This document shows, one piece after another, positions 1 to 11,853 of a stretch of DNA of 64,000 nt. The position numbers and the translations under genes were made by a program. Source of the DNA: Sneathiella sedimenti (GTDB taxonomy: Bacteria; Pseudomonadota; Alphaproteobacteria; Sneathiellales; Sneathiellaceae); assembly GCF_017313765.1 (NCBI RefSeq), contig NZ_JAFLNC010000003.1, forward strand, positions 424,318 to 488,317. Reading direction: 5' to 3'. The stretch's first letter is position 1. Every line of letters begins with the position of its first letter. The notes under the pieces are model-generated. The model made no database searches. It had not been told where the DNA came from and was given only the letters and a program-made list of their open reading frames with translations.

Positions 1-708
1 GGTCATGTCACGGATAAAGCCGGCACCATGGGCGGTAGAGAGGTAGGACCCGGCAATACCGCACAGAAACCCGGTCATTATCAGCGCTTTATAACGGAGC
101 CAGTCGACGGAAATTCCGGCAGTATCCACCGCATGAGGGTTTTCACCTACGGCCCGCACGCGGAGGCCGAAACGGGTTTTATAGAGGATCCAGGCGCAAA
201 TCGGCACCGCCGCCGCCGCCAGATAGACAATGATATTGTGATTCGAGATCAATTCCACATAGAGGTATCCGAAAATCGGGATATCCCGTGATGATTCCGC
301 AAAGGGGAGAATGATTGACTTGAATCGTGCATCGCCGCTCAGGGACGGTGTCTGTCCGCCCATGCTGAACCAGGCGTAGCCGAGTGTCGGCGTCAGGCCG
401 GCCACGACGATATTGATGGCCATGCCCGAGACTACCTGGTTTCCTTTGTGGGTGACGCAGGCATAGGCATGCAGCATCGACAGCGCAATCGACGTAAGAA
501 TGCCGGCCCCGAGCCCAACCCAGGCGGATCCCGAAACGGCCGCCACGGCGGCGGCGGCGAAGGCCGCACCCAACATCTTGCCTTCAAGGCCGATATCGAC
601 GACGCCCGCCCGCTCCGAGAACATACCGGCGAGCGCGGCCAGCACGAGTGGGGTGGCCACCCGGAAGGTGGCATCGAGCAGAAGGACGATGATCTGGAAT
701 GTCTCCAT
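1..708 (-). CDS. BMP-family nucleoside ABC transporter, second permease (partial)
   Basis: Inner-membrane permease of a BmpA/NupOPQ-type importer, cut by the left edge so that 236 residues are visible and the C-terminus is missing. The ATG at 706-708 overlaps the TGA of the upstream permease gene (ATGA), so the two are translationally coupled. The visible protein is hydrophobic and carries the family stretch SERAGVVDIGLEGKML near residue 30, followed by Ala-rich membrane segments. In this family the two permeases form a heterodimer that works with one double-domain ATPase. The adjacent genes supply the ATPase and binding protein. The substrate (nucleosides) is inferred from family and from the neighbouring upp. 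Confidence 0.88.
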   Translation of the reverse strand, partial: METFQIIVLLLDATFRVATPLVLAALAGMFSERAGVVDIGLEGKMLGAAFAAAAVAAVSGSAWVGLGAGILTSIALSMLHAYACVTHKGNQVVSGMAINIVVAGLTPTLGYAWFSMGGQTPSLSGDARFKSIILPFAESSRDIPIFGYLYVELISNHNIIVYLAAAAVPICAWILYKTRFGLRVRAVGENPHAVDTAGISVDWLRYKALIMTGFLCGIAGSYLSTAHGAGFIRDMT

Positions 709-1829
709 CAGCGAGCCTCCACCGGTCGGGCCGGGGCGAAGCGGCGATAGATGGCCTCTATCTTCGGCCGGAACATATGTTCAAGTGCCCCCGAGAAGAG
801 AATGATCAGCCCCTGAATGACGATGACCATTTCCTTGTTTATGGACTTCATCTCAAACGCAAGTTCCGATCCGCCCTGATACAGCGCGCCGAAGAGGAGG
901 GCGGCCAGAAATATTCCTATAGGGTGGTTGCGCCCCATCAAGGCCACGGCTATTCCGGCAAAGCCGTATCCACCTGTAAAATCAAGGATCAGCCGATGGT
1001 GGACGCCCTGAATCTCATTAACGCCCACAAAGCCGGCGAGGGCGCCGGAAATCATCATGGCGAGTATGATGTTTTTTGAGGGCGATATACCGGCATATCG
1101 AGCGGCGGTCTCGTTCTGACCAACGACGCGGATCTCATATCCCCATCTCGTGTGCCAGACCAGAAAGTAAAATCCGGCACTCAATATCAGGGCATAGACA
1201 AAGGAAAGGTTGAGCGGAGTCTTCGGCATGCTCACGACTTCATGGATATAGGGAAGCCAGGTTGTTTCGATAATGGGGCGGCTTTCCGGAGACTGCCCAT
1301 TTGGATCGATCAGCACCTCCACGAGTAGATATGTCATGAGCGAGGCGGCTATGAAATTGAACATAATCGTCGTGATCACGATGTGGCTGCCACGCTTTGC
1401 CTGAAGATAGGCCGGGATATAGGCCCAGGCTGCGCCGAAAATAGCCGCGGCCCCCATCGCAAAAGGAATGATCATCCAAAGCGGCATCCAGTCCATATAG
1501 AGACAGACGAGGCCAACGCCTATCCCGCCAAGGGCCGCCTGACCTTCCGCACCAATGTTGAACAGGCCGCAATGAAAGGCGATCGCCACCGCCAGGCCGG
1601 TAAATATGAAGTTGGTCGTATAGTAAAGGGTATAGCCGACCGCCTCCGGGTAGCCGAAGGCGCCATAGATCAATACCTTTAGCGCCTCGATGGGGTTGTC
1701 CCCGATAATCAGGATGACAACTCCTGAAATCAGGAGTGCCGCAATGAGATTAACCAGCGGGATTAACGCATAGTTCACCCATCCGGGAATTTTGAGAGGC
1801 GCACCGAATTTGACTTTTTCCTCTGCCAT
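708..1829 (-). CDS. BMP-family nucleoside ABC transporter, first permease
   Basis: Integral membrane permease of 373 residues with about ten hydrophobic segments. It carries the family sequence LFNIGAEGQAALGG in the first half and YGFAGIAVALMGRNHP in the second. The start is taken as the ATG at 1827-1829, which overlaps the ATPase stop codon as ATGA; a TTG one codon earlier is less likely. It is homologous to NupP/YufP and RnsC, which pair with the next permease to import purine or pyrimidine nucleosides. Members of this superfamily also carry riboses, so the substrate is not proven. Confidence 0.9.
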   Translation of the reverse strand: MAEEKVKFGAPLKIPGWVNYALIPLVNLIAALLISGVVILIIGDNPIEALKVLIYGAFGYPEAVGYTLYYTTNFIFTGLAVAIAFHCGLFNIGAEGQAALGGIGVGLVCLYMDWMPLWMIIPFAMGAAAIFGAAWAYIPAYLQAKRGSHIVITTIMFNFIAASLMTYLLVEVLIDPNGQSPESRPIIETTWLPYIHEVVSMPKTPLNLSFVYALILSAGFYFLVWHTRWGYEIRVVGQNETAARYAGISPSKNIILAMMISGALAGFVGVNEIQGVHHRLILDFTGGYGFAGIAVALMGRNHPIGIFLAALLFGALYQGGSELAFEMKSINKEMVIVIQGLIILFSGALEHMFRPKIEAIYRRFAPARPVEAR

Positions 1830-3382
1830 CAAACCGCTGCCTTTGCGCCGGAAGACGCATCCCTGACACCTGCCATCATCAGACCGAGTTGGGCTTCCGT
1901 CGCCTCTGAAGCGGCAAGCTCCCCGACGATTCCCCCGTCGAACATCACCGCGATCCGGTCGGCGAGGGACATGACCTCTTCGATTTCAACGGAAACAACA
2001 AGGATGGCCTTTCCCGCATCGCGCATCTTGATGAGCTGCTTATGGATAAATTCGATGGCGCCAATATCGACGCCCCGTGTCGGCTGGCCGACCAGCAGGA
2101 CATCCGGATTTTGCTCCATCTCCCGCGCGAGAACGAGTTTTTGCTGATTGCCGCCAGAGAATCCCGATGCTTTAAGGTAAGGATCCGGCGGACGCACGTC
2201 ATATTTCTCGATATAGGTCTGGCAGGTTTCGACCATTGCCCTGCGATCAAGGCGCAGTCCCCGATTATATTCGGGTTTGTCATGATAGCCGAGAACGGTG
2301 CATTCATTTGCGCTGAAAGACAGAACAAGGCCGGACCGGTGGCGATCCTCGGGCACATGCCCGAACCCGATTTTCCTTAAATTCCGGGCCGCGAACGCCT
2401 TGCTCCCGACGAGTTCTTTTCCCTCAAACCGAATGCTGCCCGAAGTGGGGGTGAGCATGCCCCCAAGAACTTCCAGCAGCTCTGACTGACCATTGCCGGA
2501 GACCCCGGCGATTCCAAGAATTTCACCGGCCTTGAGGTCAAGATTTATATCTTTAAGGCGTGGAACATCGTCTGCATCAATATAAGTGAGGTTACGGACA
2601 GCGACGAGGGTATCCTTGGGGCGGGCGGGTTCCTTCTCTACCTGCAAGAGGACCGAGCGGCCGACCATTAATTCCGCGAGGGCGGCTTTGCTTGTTTCAC
2701 TTGTCTTCACATGGGCGACCATCTCTCCGCGCCGCATAACCGAAACATTGTCGGTGATCGCCATGATTTCCCTGAGCTTGTGGGTAATCAGGATTACCGT
2801 CTTTCCCTGGTCGCGAAGCGTATCGAGAATTCGGAATAGATGATCAGCCTCCTGCGGGGTCAAGACGCCGGTCGGTTCATCGAGAATAAGGATCTCCGCC
2901 CCGCGGTACAGCGCTTTCAGGATCTCGACACGCTGGCGGAGGCCGACCGGCAAATCGCCGACCGTTGCATCGACATTGACTTCGAGGGCATATTCCTTTT
3001 CGAGGCGGATCAGCTCTTTCCGGGCAGATGCAAGTCCCGCTGACAGCCGGTAACCCCCTTCAACCCCGAGGACAATATTTTCAAGGACGGTGAAGGTATC
3101 CACGAGCATGAAATGCTGATGAACCATGCCAATCCCGGCTTCAATCGAGCTTTGCGGATTCTCAATATGACAGTTTTGGCCATTTACACAAATGTCACCG
3201 CTATCGGCCTGGTAAAAGCCGTAAACAATGCTCATCAATGTTGATTTTCCGGCACCATTTTCGCCGACAATACCGTGGATGCTGCCCCGATCCACCGACA
3301 GGGAAATATCCTTGTTCGCGTGGACCGGGCCAAAGCTTTTGTTGATACGGCGTAATTCCAACGCCGGACTTTGTTCTGACAT
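1829..3382 (-). CDS. BMP-family ABC transporter, double ATP-binding protein
   Basis: Cytoplasmic energising subunit of 517 residues with two fused ATPase domains, the usual length for NupO/YufO/RbsA-like proteins. The first domain has Walker A GENGAGKST near residue 40, the signature-like LPVGLRQRVE and Walker B ILILDEPTGVL. The second has a degenerate P-loop (GVSGNGQSE, no GK), a good signature FSGGNQQKLVLARE and an altered Walker B LLVGQPTRGVD, as is typical of this subfamily where only the first site hydrolyses ATP well. It lies 11 bases after the binding-protein gene and overlaps the permease start by one base, so the set is one operon. Confidence 0.93.
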   Translation of the reverse strand: MSEQSPALELRRINKSFGPVHANKDISLSVDRGSIHGIVGENGAGKSTLMSIVYGFYQADSGDICVNGQNCHIENPQSSIEAGIGMVHQHFMLVDTFTVLENIVLGVEGGYRLSAGLASARKELIRLEKEYALEVNVDATVGDLPVGLRQRVEILKALYRGAEILILDEPTGVLTPQEADHLFRILDTLRDQGKTVILITHKLREIMAITDNVSVMRRGEMVAHVKTSETSKAALAELMVGRSVLLQVEKEPARPKDTLVAVRNLTYIDADDVPRLKDINLDLKAGEILGIAGVSGNGQSELLEVLGGMLTPTSGSIRFEGKELVGSKAFAARNLRKIGFGHVPEDRHRSGLVLSFSANECTVLGYHDKPEYNRGLRLDRRAMVETCQTYIEKYDVRPPDPYLKASGFSGGNQQKLVLAREMEQNPDVLLVGQPTRGVDIGAIEFIHKQLIKMRDAGKAILVVSVEIEEVMSLADRIAVMFDGGIVGELAASEATEAQLGLMMAGVRDASSGAKAAV

Positions 3383-3393
3383 GACAGTCAGAC

Positions 3394-4380
3394 TTATTTA
3401 TCCATATAATTCGTGACTTTGATCTTGCCGGCGATGATGTCAGCCTTTGCCTTGTTCATGGCAGCAATCATGTCTTCCGTCAGAACTCCCTTGTTCCATT
3501 CATCAACAGAGAAACCGACGCCATCTTCTTCAAGTCCAAGCACCTGTACGCCGGGCTTCCAGGTTCCGTCCTTTGCAGACATCATTGTGTTATAGACAGC
3601 GACATCAACGCGTTTGAGCATGGATGTCAGCATCGTTCCCGGGTGCAAATGGTCCTGATTGCTGTCGACACCAATCGCCAGCTTTTTCTCGTCGGCTGCG
3701 GATTGCAGAACGCCAAGACCGGTTCCCCCAGCGGCCGCAAAGACGACATCTGCATTACGGTCAAACTGGCTCTTCGCGAGCTCGCTACCTTTTGTCGGGT
3801 CGTTCCAGGCGGCAGGGGTCGTGCCCGTCATGTTCTCAATGACTTCCGCATTCGGGTTCGCATAGAGGACGCCCTCTTTATAACCCAGGGCGAATTTCCG
3901 GATTAGCGGAATATCCATGCCGCCAATAAAGCCGACGGTTCCGGTCTTGCTTGCCATTGCTGCGGCGATGCCCACCAGGAAGGATCCCTGTTCTTCCCGA
4001 AACACAATGGATTGGACGTTGGGTAGATCAACGACCATGTCGATGATGGTGAATTTTGTATCCGGATATGCCTTGGCGGCTTTTTCAACGGCTGCGGCCT
4101 GGGCGAAACCGATCGCGACAACAATATCCGCCCCTTTGCGGGCCATGCGCTCGGTTGCCTGTTCTCGCTCGGATACCTTGGTGACTTCGTACTCCAGATA
4201 ATCGATGCCTGTATCGGATTTGAATTTTTCCACGCCGTTAAAGGCCGCCTCATTGAAGGATTTGTCAGACTTGCCGCCCATGTCAAAAACGATCGCGGGT
4301 TTGAAGTCTTCGGCCGTTGCCAGGCCGCTTATCGTCAGAGCGGCAGTCGCAATAAGCCCAAGGGCAATCTTTTTCATCAT
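3394..4380 (-). CDS. BMP-family periplasmic nucleoside-binding protein
   Basis: Substrate-binding protein of 328 residues. The start at 4380 (MMKKIALGL) is chosen because GGGAG sits about 7 bases upstream and because it gives a clean signal peptide (hydrophobic core, cut after GLATA near residue 22). An in-frame upstream start adds 22 residues that do not look like a signal peptide. There is no lipobox cysteine, so the protein is probably soluble in the periplasm rather than a lipoprotein like BmpA or PnrA. Family marks include FDMGGKSDKSFNEAAFNG, TVGFIGGMDIPLI and IGVDSNQDHL. First gene of the importer operon, divergent from upp. Confidence 0.92.
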   Translation of the reverse strand: MMKKIALGLIATAALTISGLATAEDFKPAIVFDMGGKSDKSFNEAAFNGVEKFKSDTGIDYLEYEVTKVSEREQATERMARKGADIVVAIGFAQAAAVEKAAKAYPDTKFTIIDMVVDLPNVQSIVFREEQGSFLVGIAAAMASKTGTVGFIGGMDIPLIRKFALGYKEGVLYANPNAEVIENMTGTTPAAWNDPTKGSELAKSQFDRNADVVFAAAGGTGLGVLQSAADEKKLAIGVDSNQDHLHPGTMLTSMLKRVDVAVYNTMMSAKDGTWKPGVQVLGLEEDGVGFSVDEWNKGVLTEDMIAAMNKAKADIIAGKIKVTNYMDK

Positions 4381-4447
4381 ATCGTCACTCCCTATCAAAA
4401 GCCCTCCCATTCCGGTTGCAGGAACAAGGGGCGACCTTAAATCCAAA

Positions 4448-4477
4448 ATAGTATTAGACCTTTTAGTCTAATCTTAA
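4448..4477 (-). promoter_or_regulatory. Candidate promoter and operator of the BMP importer operon
   Basis: A perfect inverted repeat with 7-base arms, ATTAGAC (4453-4459) and GTCTAAT (4466-4472), separated by 6 bases. On the minus strand it fills the 18-base spacer between a TTAAGA -35-like hexamer (4472-4477) and a TACTAT -10-like hexamer (4448-4453). A further GTCTAAT copy lies at 4543-4549 on the upp side. The placement suits a repressor of the importer; the regulator is not identified. Confidence 0.45.
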
Positions 4478-4623
4478 GGCCTCATTTCACGAAGTATAGG
4501 AAGTAAATTTTCTGATCGCTATAAATTATCGCTATTTTAGGCGTCTAATTAGTGATTTTAAAAGTGGAGTCGGATATTGTCTGGCGTTAAACTCACAGTA
4601 ATAAAGGAAGGTACCGCTAACTC

Positions 4624-5274
4624 ATGGCCTATGATCCGCGATTTCCGAATCTTCACATACTCGATCATCCGCTTATTGAGCATAAGCTCAGCCATATGCG
4701 GAACAAGAACACATCAACGAAAACCTTCCGGCAGCTGCTCAAGGAGATTGCGTTGTTGATGGGATATGAAATTACGCGCCATCTGCCAACAACACTTGAG
4801 ACAATTGAAACCCCGATTTGCCCGATGGATGCGCCAGTTCTCGCCGGAAAGAAATCCGCGATTGTGCCGATATTACGCGCCGGTCTTGGCATGGCTGACG
4901 GGTTGCTTGAGCTGATGCCGTCCGCGCGTGTCGGGCATATTGGTATGTACCGCGATCCGAAAACGAAACGACCTGTCGAGTATTTGCGGAAACTGCCAAC
5001 AGCGGAAGACCGGACCTTCATACTTGTGGATCCGATGTTGGCGACCGGCTACTCCGCGGCGGCGGGCGTCGACGTGTTGCTGGACCACCAGGTTGAATCG
5101 CAAAATATTCACTTCATGGCGCTGGTTGCCGCACCGGAGGGAGTGCAGGTTATGCTCGACCAGCATCCCGATGTGACAGTCTATGTTGCGGCTTTGGATG
5201 AAAAGCTGAACGAGAAAGCCTACATTGTTCCGGGTCTCGGTGACGCCGGGGATCGACTCTACGGGACGTTGTAA
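4624..5274 (+). CDS. upp: Uracil phosphoribosyltransferase
   Basis: Cytosolic pyrimidine-salvage enzyme that joins uracil and PRPP to give UMP; 216 residues, close to the usual 208-210. The PRPP loop is [11 protein letters not shown] at residues 135-145 and the uracil-binding C-terminal region is [12 protein letters not shown] at 200-211. The ATG at 4624 follows AAGGAAGG at 4604-4611. It is divergent from the nucleoside importer operon across about 240 bases, which suggests shared control of nucleoside uptake and base salvage. Confidence 0.96.
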   Translation: MAYDPRFPNLHILDHPLIEHKLSHMRNKNTSTKTFRQLLKEIALLMGYEITRHLPTTLETIETPICPMDAPVLAGKKSAIVPILRAGLGMADGLLELMPSARVGHIGMYRDPKTKRPVEYLRKLPTAEDRTFILVDPMLATGYSAAAGVDVLLDHQVESQNIHFMALVAAPEGVQVMLDQHPDVTVYVAALDEKLNEKAYIVPGLGDAGDRLYGTL

Positions 5275-5401
5275 GAACGTTTCATTCACCATGTTTTTGT
5301 GCAGCGCGGTAATAATTGGTAACAATGTTTGATTTGTGTGTACGGGCCGCCTTTCGTACATTCAGCCTGCGAATTTGTGGTAGTAACAAAAGTGGCGGAA
5401 A

Positions 5402-6337
5402 ATGGTCGTTTTTCAGAAGACATTACGTAATAGTATCAGCTGTACCGGCGTCGGCTTGCATGGCGGCAACCTGATCAATATGAAATTGACTCCGGCGCCC
5501 GTGAACAGCGGTATTGTTTTCAAGCGCACCGATGTTGATCCTGCTATTGCGGAAATTCCTGCGCAGTATAATACAGTATCCGATCTCATGATGTGCACCA
5601 CTGTCGAAAACGAGGCGCATACCAAGGTGGCGACCGTTGAGCATTTGATGGCGGCTTTGTCTGGCTGCGGTATCGATAACGTGATCGTGGAGCTGGATGG
5701 CCCCGAAGTTCCGGTAATGGATGGTTCATCCGCGCCTTTTGTTTTCCTTATTGAATGCGCCGATGTCGTCGAGCAGGAAGCGCCGCGCCGTTATATCAAG
5801 GTGTTGAAAGAAGTGGAAGTGAGCGAGGGAGCTGCGAAAGCTAGCCTTTCCCCGGCGGACAATATTTCCATTGCCTTTGAGATCGATTTTGAAAATCCGC
5901 GCATCGGCAAGCAAAATTGCCGTTTCAGCCTGCGCAACGGCACGTTCAAGAATGAGCTTTCCCGCGCCCGGACCTTCGGTTTTCTGGGAGAGTTTGAGCA
6001 ACTCAAAAAACTCGGGTTGGCGAAGGGCGGTTCCCTAGAAAACGCAATTGTCCTTAGCGGTCCGGATATCCTGAATGAAGAAGGCTTGCGTTATGACGAC
6101 GAGTTTGTCCGTCATAAAGCCCTCGATGCGATTGGCGATCTTTATCTTGCCGGCGCGCCGATCATTGGGGAGTTTTACGGTTTCCGGTCAGGGCATGCGT
6201 TGAATAACAAACTGTTACATGCATTCCTCTCAGATAGGGATGCCTGGTGCTATACGACAGAAGCTCCTGTTCGTATTGGTAATGTAGGCGGCGCGCACTG
6301 GCCTACTCAGAAAGCTGCGGCGCCTGCCACTGACTGA
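5402..6337 (+). CDS. lpxC: UDP-3-O-acyl-N-acetylglucosamine deacetylase
   Basis: Zinc enzyme of the first committed step of lipid A synthesis; 311 residues, full length. Zinc ligands by motif are H81 (TVEHLMAAL), H238 and D242 (VRHKALDAIGDLYL), with E80 as catalytic base and H265 in SGHALNNKLLHAFL. In many alphaproteobacteria lpxC follows ftsZ and precedes bamD, recN and ligA. Here the upstream neighbour is upp and an XRE gene lies between lpxC and bamD, so the cluster is partly rearranged. A hairpin terminator follows the gene. Confidence 0.97.
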   Translation: MVVFQKTLRNSISCTGVGLHGGNLINMKLTPAPVNSGIVFKRTDVDPAIAEIPAQYNTVSDLMMCTTVENEAHTKVATVEHLMAALSGCGIDNVIVELDGPEVPVMDGSSAPFVFLIECADVVEQEAPRRYIKVLKEVEVSEGAAKASLSPADNISIAFEIDFENPRIGKQNCRFSLRNGTFKNELSRARTFGFLGEFEQLKKLGLAKGGSLENAIVLSGPDILNEEGLRYDDEFVRHKALDAIGDLYLAGAPIIGEFYGFRSGHALNNKLLHAFLSDRDAWCYTTEAPVRIGNVGGAHWPTQKAAAPATD

Positions 6338-6383
6338 TTTTTCGGGTCACAATCTCACGCTGATTTGTAACATTCGAACATAG

Positions 6384-6412
6384 AAAAAGGCGCGGACAAT
6401 GATTCCGCGCCT
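6384..6412. terminator. Bidirectional terminator between lpxC and the XRE gene
   Basis: A perfect 9-bp stem, AGGCGCGGA (6388-6396) with TCCGCGCCT (6404-6412), and a 7-base loop. On the minus strand it runs straight into a T tract (A run at 6384-6388 on plus), so it is a good intrinsic terminator for the XRE gene. On plus it is followed by ATATTTGG, weaker for lpxC. Confidence 0.7.
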
Positions 6413-6434
6413 ATATTTGGTTGGTAAAGTATGA

Positions 6435-6821
6435 TCAAGCGGACTTGCGCCGTCTTTCCTTACCCGCTAAACTTTTAATCAAGCCGCTGACTGCCGATCT
6501 CACCGCCGGTTCATCAATCTCGCTATAATTGCGTACAAGTTCAATGGTTGAGCGATTCTTGCCGCCATGTTCCAAGGGAATGCTTGTCGTTGATGGTTCG
6601 AGATTCTCGAAAAAATAGGCAACGTCTACTTCCAGCCGTTTGGCTATCTCATACAGTCTGCCTGCGCTTACACGGTTGGCGCCCGTTTCGTATTTCTGAA
6701 CTTGCTGATATGAAATATCCAGCGCCTTCGCCAGATGTTCCTGGGTCAATCCCATCATAGTCCTTCTTTCACGAATCCGTTCGCCGACATGATCGTCGAC
6801 TCTTTTCGCGACTTTTCCCAT
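6435..6821 (-). CDS. XRE-family helix-turn-helix transcriptional regulator
   Basis: Probable cytoplasmic DNA-binding regulator of 128 residues. The N-terminal HTH_3 domain spans about residues 13-67: GERIRERRTMMGLTQEHLAKALDISYQQVQKYETG is read here in two parts, with LTQEHLAKAL as the first helix pair and SYQQVQKYETG as the recognition helix. This layout is very common in alphaproteobacteria. The C-terminal 55 residues are polar and without a known sensor. It is separated from bamD by an AT-rich 409-base gap. The target is unknown. Confidence 0.9.
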   Translation of the reverse strand: MGKVAKRVDDHVGERIRERRTMMGLTQEHLAKALDISYQQVQKYETGANRVSAGRLYEIAKRLEVDVAYFFENLEPSTTSIPLEHGGKNRSTIELVRNYSEIDEPAVRSAVSGLIKSLAGKERRRKSA

Positions 6822-7230
6822 TGTCGTTTGGTACCTTTCTAAGTCATCAAATTATTTTATTAGTTGTATTGCAGCCGAGGGTGGCGCCAACCATTCGATG
6901 AAATTATTATATTATTATAGGAGAAAATCGAACAGTCGTTCCACCCTTATAAGTAATGTATCACATGACAATGAAAAAAGAAAATACATAAAATCTAACA
7001 ATAATTAGATAAAATAATTTTATCGGTGCGAAATTTGTTACTGCTATTTATTTCGGGTAGAAAATATACAATTCGGAAGTTGCCAAATTCACAATATTCA
7101 AACTATCGTATTTCGAGATTGGCCGACTGGGCATGGAAGAAATCTGAAACCATAACTTCCCCTAAGCGAGCTGTTTGGATAAAATGCTCCGGCATCCGAA
7201 TATAGTCGGCGTTGAACCAAGAGGGACAAG
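6822..7230. other. AT-rich intergenic region between the XRE gene and bamD
   Basis: 409 bases without a supported gene, clearly richer in A and T than its surroundings. It must hold the divergent promoters of the XRE gene and bamD. A perfect dyad, GATAAAAT-A-ATTTTATC, lies at 7008-7024. A 36-codon open frame from 6898 has no ribosome site and low-complexity content, and I do not call it. Confidence 0.6.
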
Positions 7231-8055
7231 TTGCAATATCATTTCAATTCAAGCGTTGGCAGAGCGCTGAGCGGTCTCCTGCTTTTAATACTGGTTGCCG
7301 GCTGCAGTTCAAATGAACCGGAAGCCTATGTGGAGCGACCGGTGGAAGAGCTGTACAACCAGGCGCTCGCGGACCTGAATAGTGAAAACTATTTCGAGGC
7401 AGCAAAAGGCTTTGACGAGGTGGAGCGACAGCATCCTTATTCCGTCTGGTCGACCAAGGCCCAGATTATGTCTGCCTTTGCCTATTATCAAAGCAACGAA
7501 TATGATCAAGCGATATTGGCCGCCGAGCGATTTATTGAATTGCACCCCGGCAACAAGGATGTCGCCTACGCCTATTATCTTGTCGCTATCTCCTATTATG
7601 AGCAAATCACCGGGGTAGAGCGCGACCAGAAGGTGACCCGACAGGCATTGGATGCGTTGCAGAACCTTGTGCGGCGCTTTCCCAATACGGAATATGCACA
7701 GGATGCCCGGCTCAAGATAGACCTGACCCGGGACCATCTGGCCGGCAAGGAAATGGCGATTGGCCGTTATTATCTTGGACAAAAATACATGATCGGGGCG
7801 ATCAACCGTTTTCGTATCGTCGTCGAGCAATACCAAACTACCACCCATGTCCCGGAGGCGCTTCACCGTTTGACAGAAGCATACCTAACGTTGGGTATCA
7901 CGGAGGAAGCCCAAACGGCCGCCGCCGTCCTTGGATATAACTTCCCGGGCAGTGAATGGTATCAGGATTCCTATGCCCTTCTCGATCAGAATTATCTGAA
8001 GCCGGTAGCGAATGAAGATTCCTGGATCGTGAAGGCCTGGAAATCTGTCTTTTAA
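7231..8055 (+). CDS. bamD: Outer-membrane assembly lipoprotein BamD
   Basis: Periplasm-facing lipoprotein of the BAM complex that inserts beta-barrel proteins into the outer membrane; 274 residues. It begins with a TTG at 7231, preceded by GAGGGA at 7221-7226. A signal peptide ends in the lipobox LVAGC near residue 25, then TPR-like helices follow (ELYNQALADLNSENYFEAAKGF, and AYAYYLVAISYYEQI). Length and pattern match the ComL/YfiO family. It is followed 13 bases later by recN, as in many alphaproteobacteria. Confidence 0.95.
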   Translation: MQYHFNSSVGRALSGLLLLILVAGCSSNEPEAYVERPVEELYNQALADLNSENYFEAAKGFDEVERQHPYSVWSTKAQIMSAFAYYQSNEYDQAILAAERFIELHPGNKDVAYAYYLVAISYYEQITGVERDQKVTRQALDALQNLVRRFPNTEYAQDARLKIDLTRDHLAGKEMAIGRYYLGQKYMIGAINRFRIVVEQYQTTTHVPEALHRLTEAYLTLGITEEAQTAAAVLGYNFPGSEWYQDSYALLDQNYLKPVANEDSWIVKAWKSVF

Positions 8056-8068
8056 CCGTCGGTCAGGC

Positions 8069-11840
<3,772 letters not shown>

Positions 11841-11853
11841 ACCAGGCAGGCAA

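Noticed and set aside
6898..7008. 36-codon open frame upstream of bamD
   Set aside because: No ribosome site and low-complexity Tyr/Lys/Asn content from AT-rich DNA.
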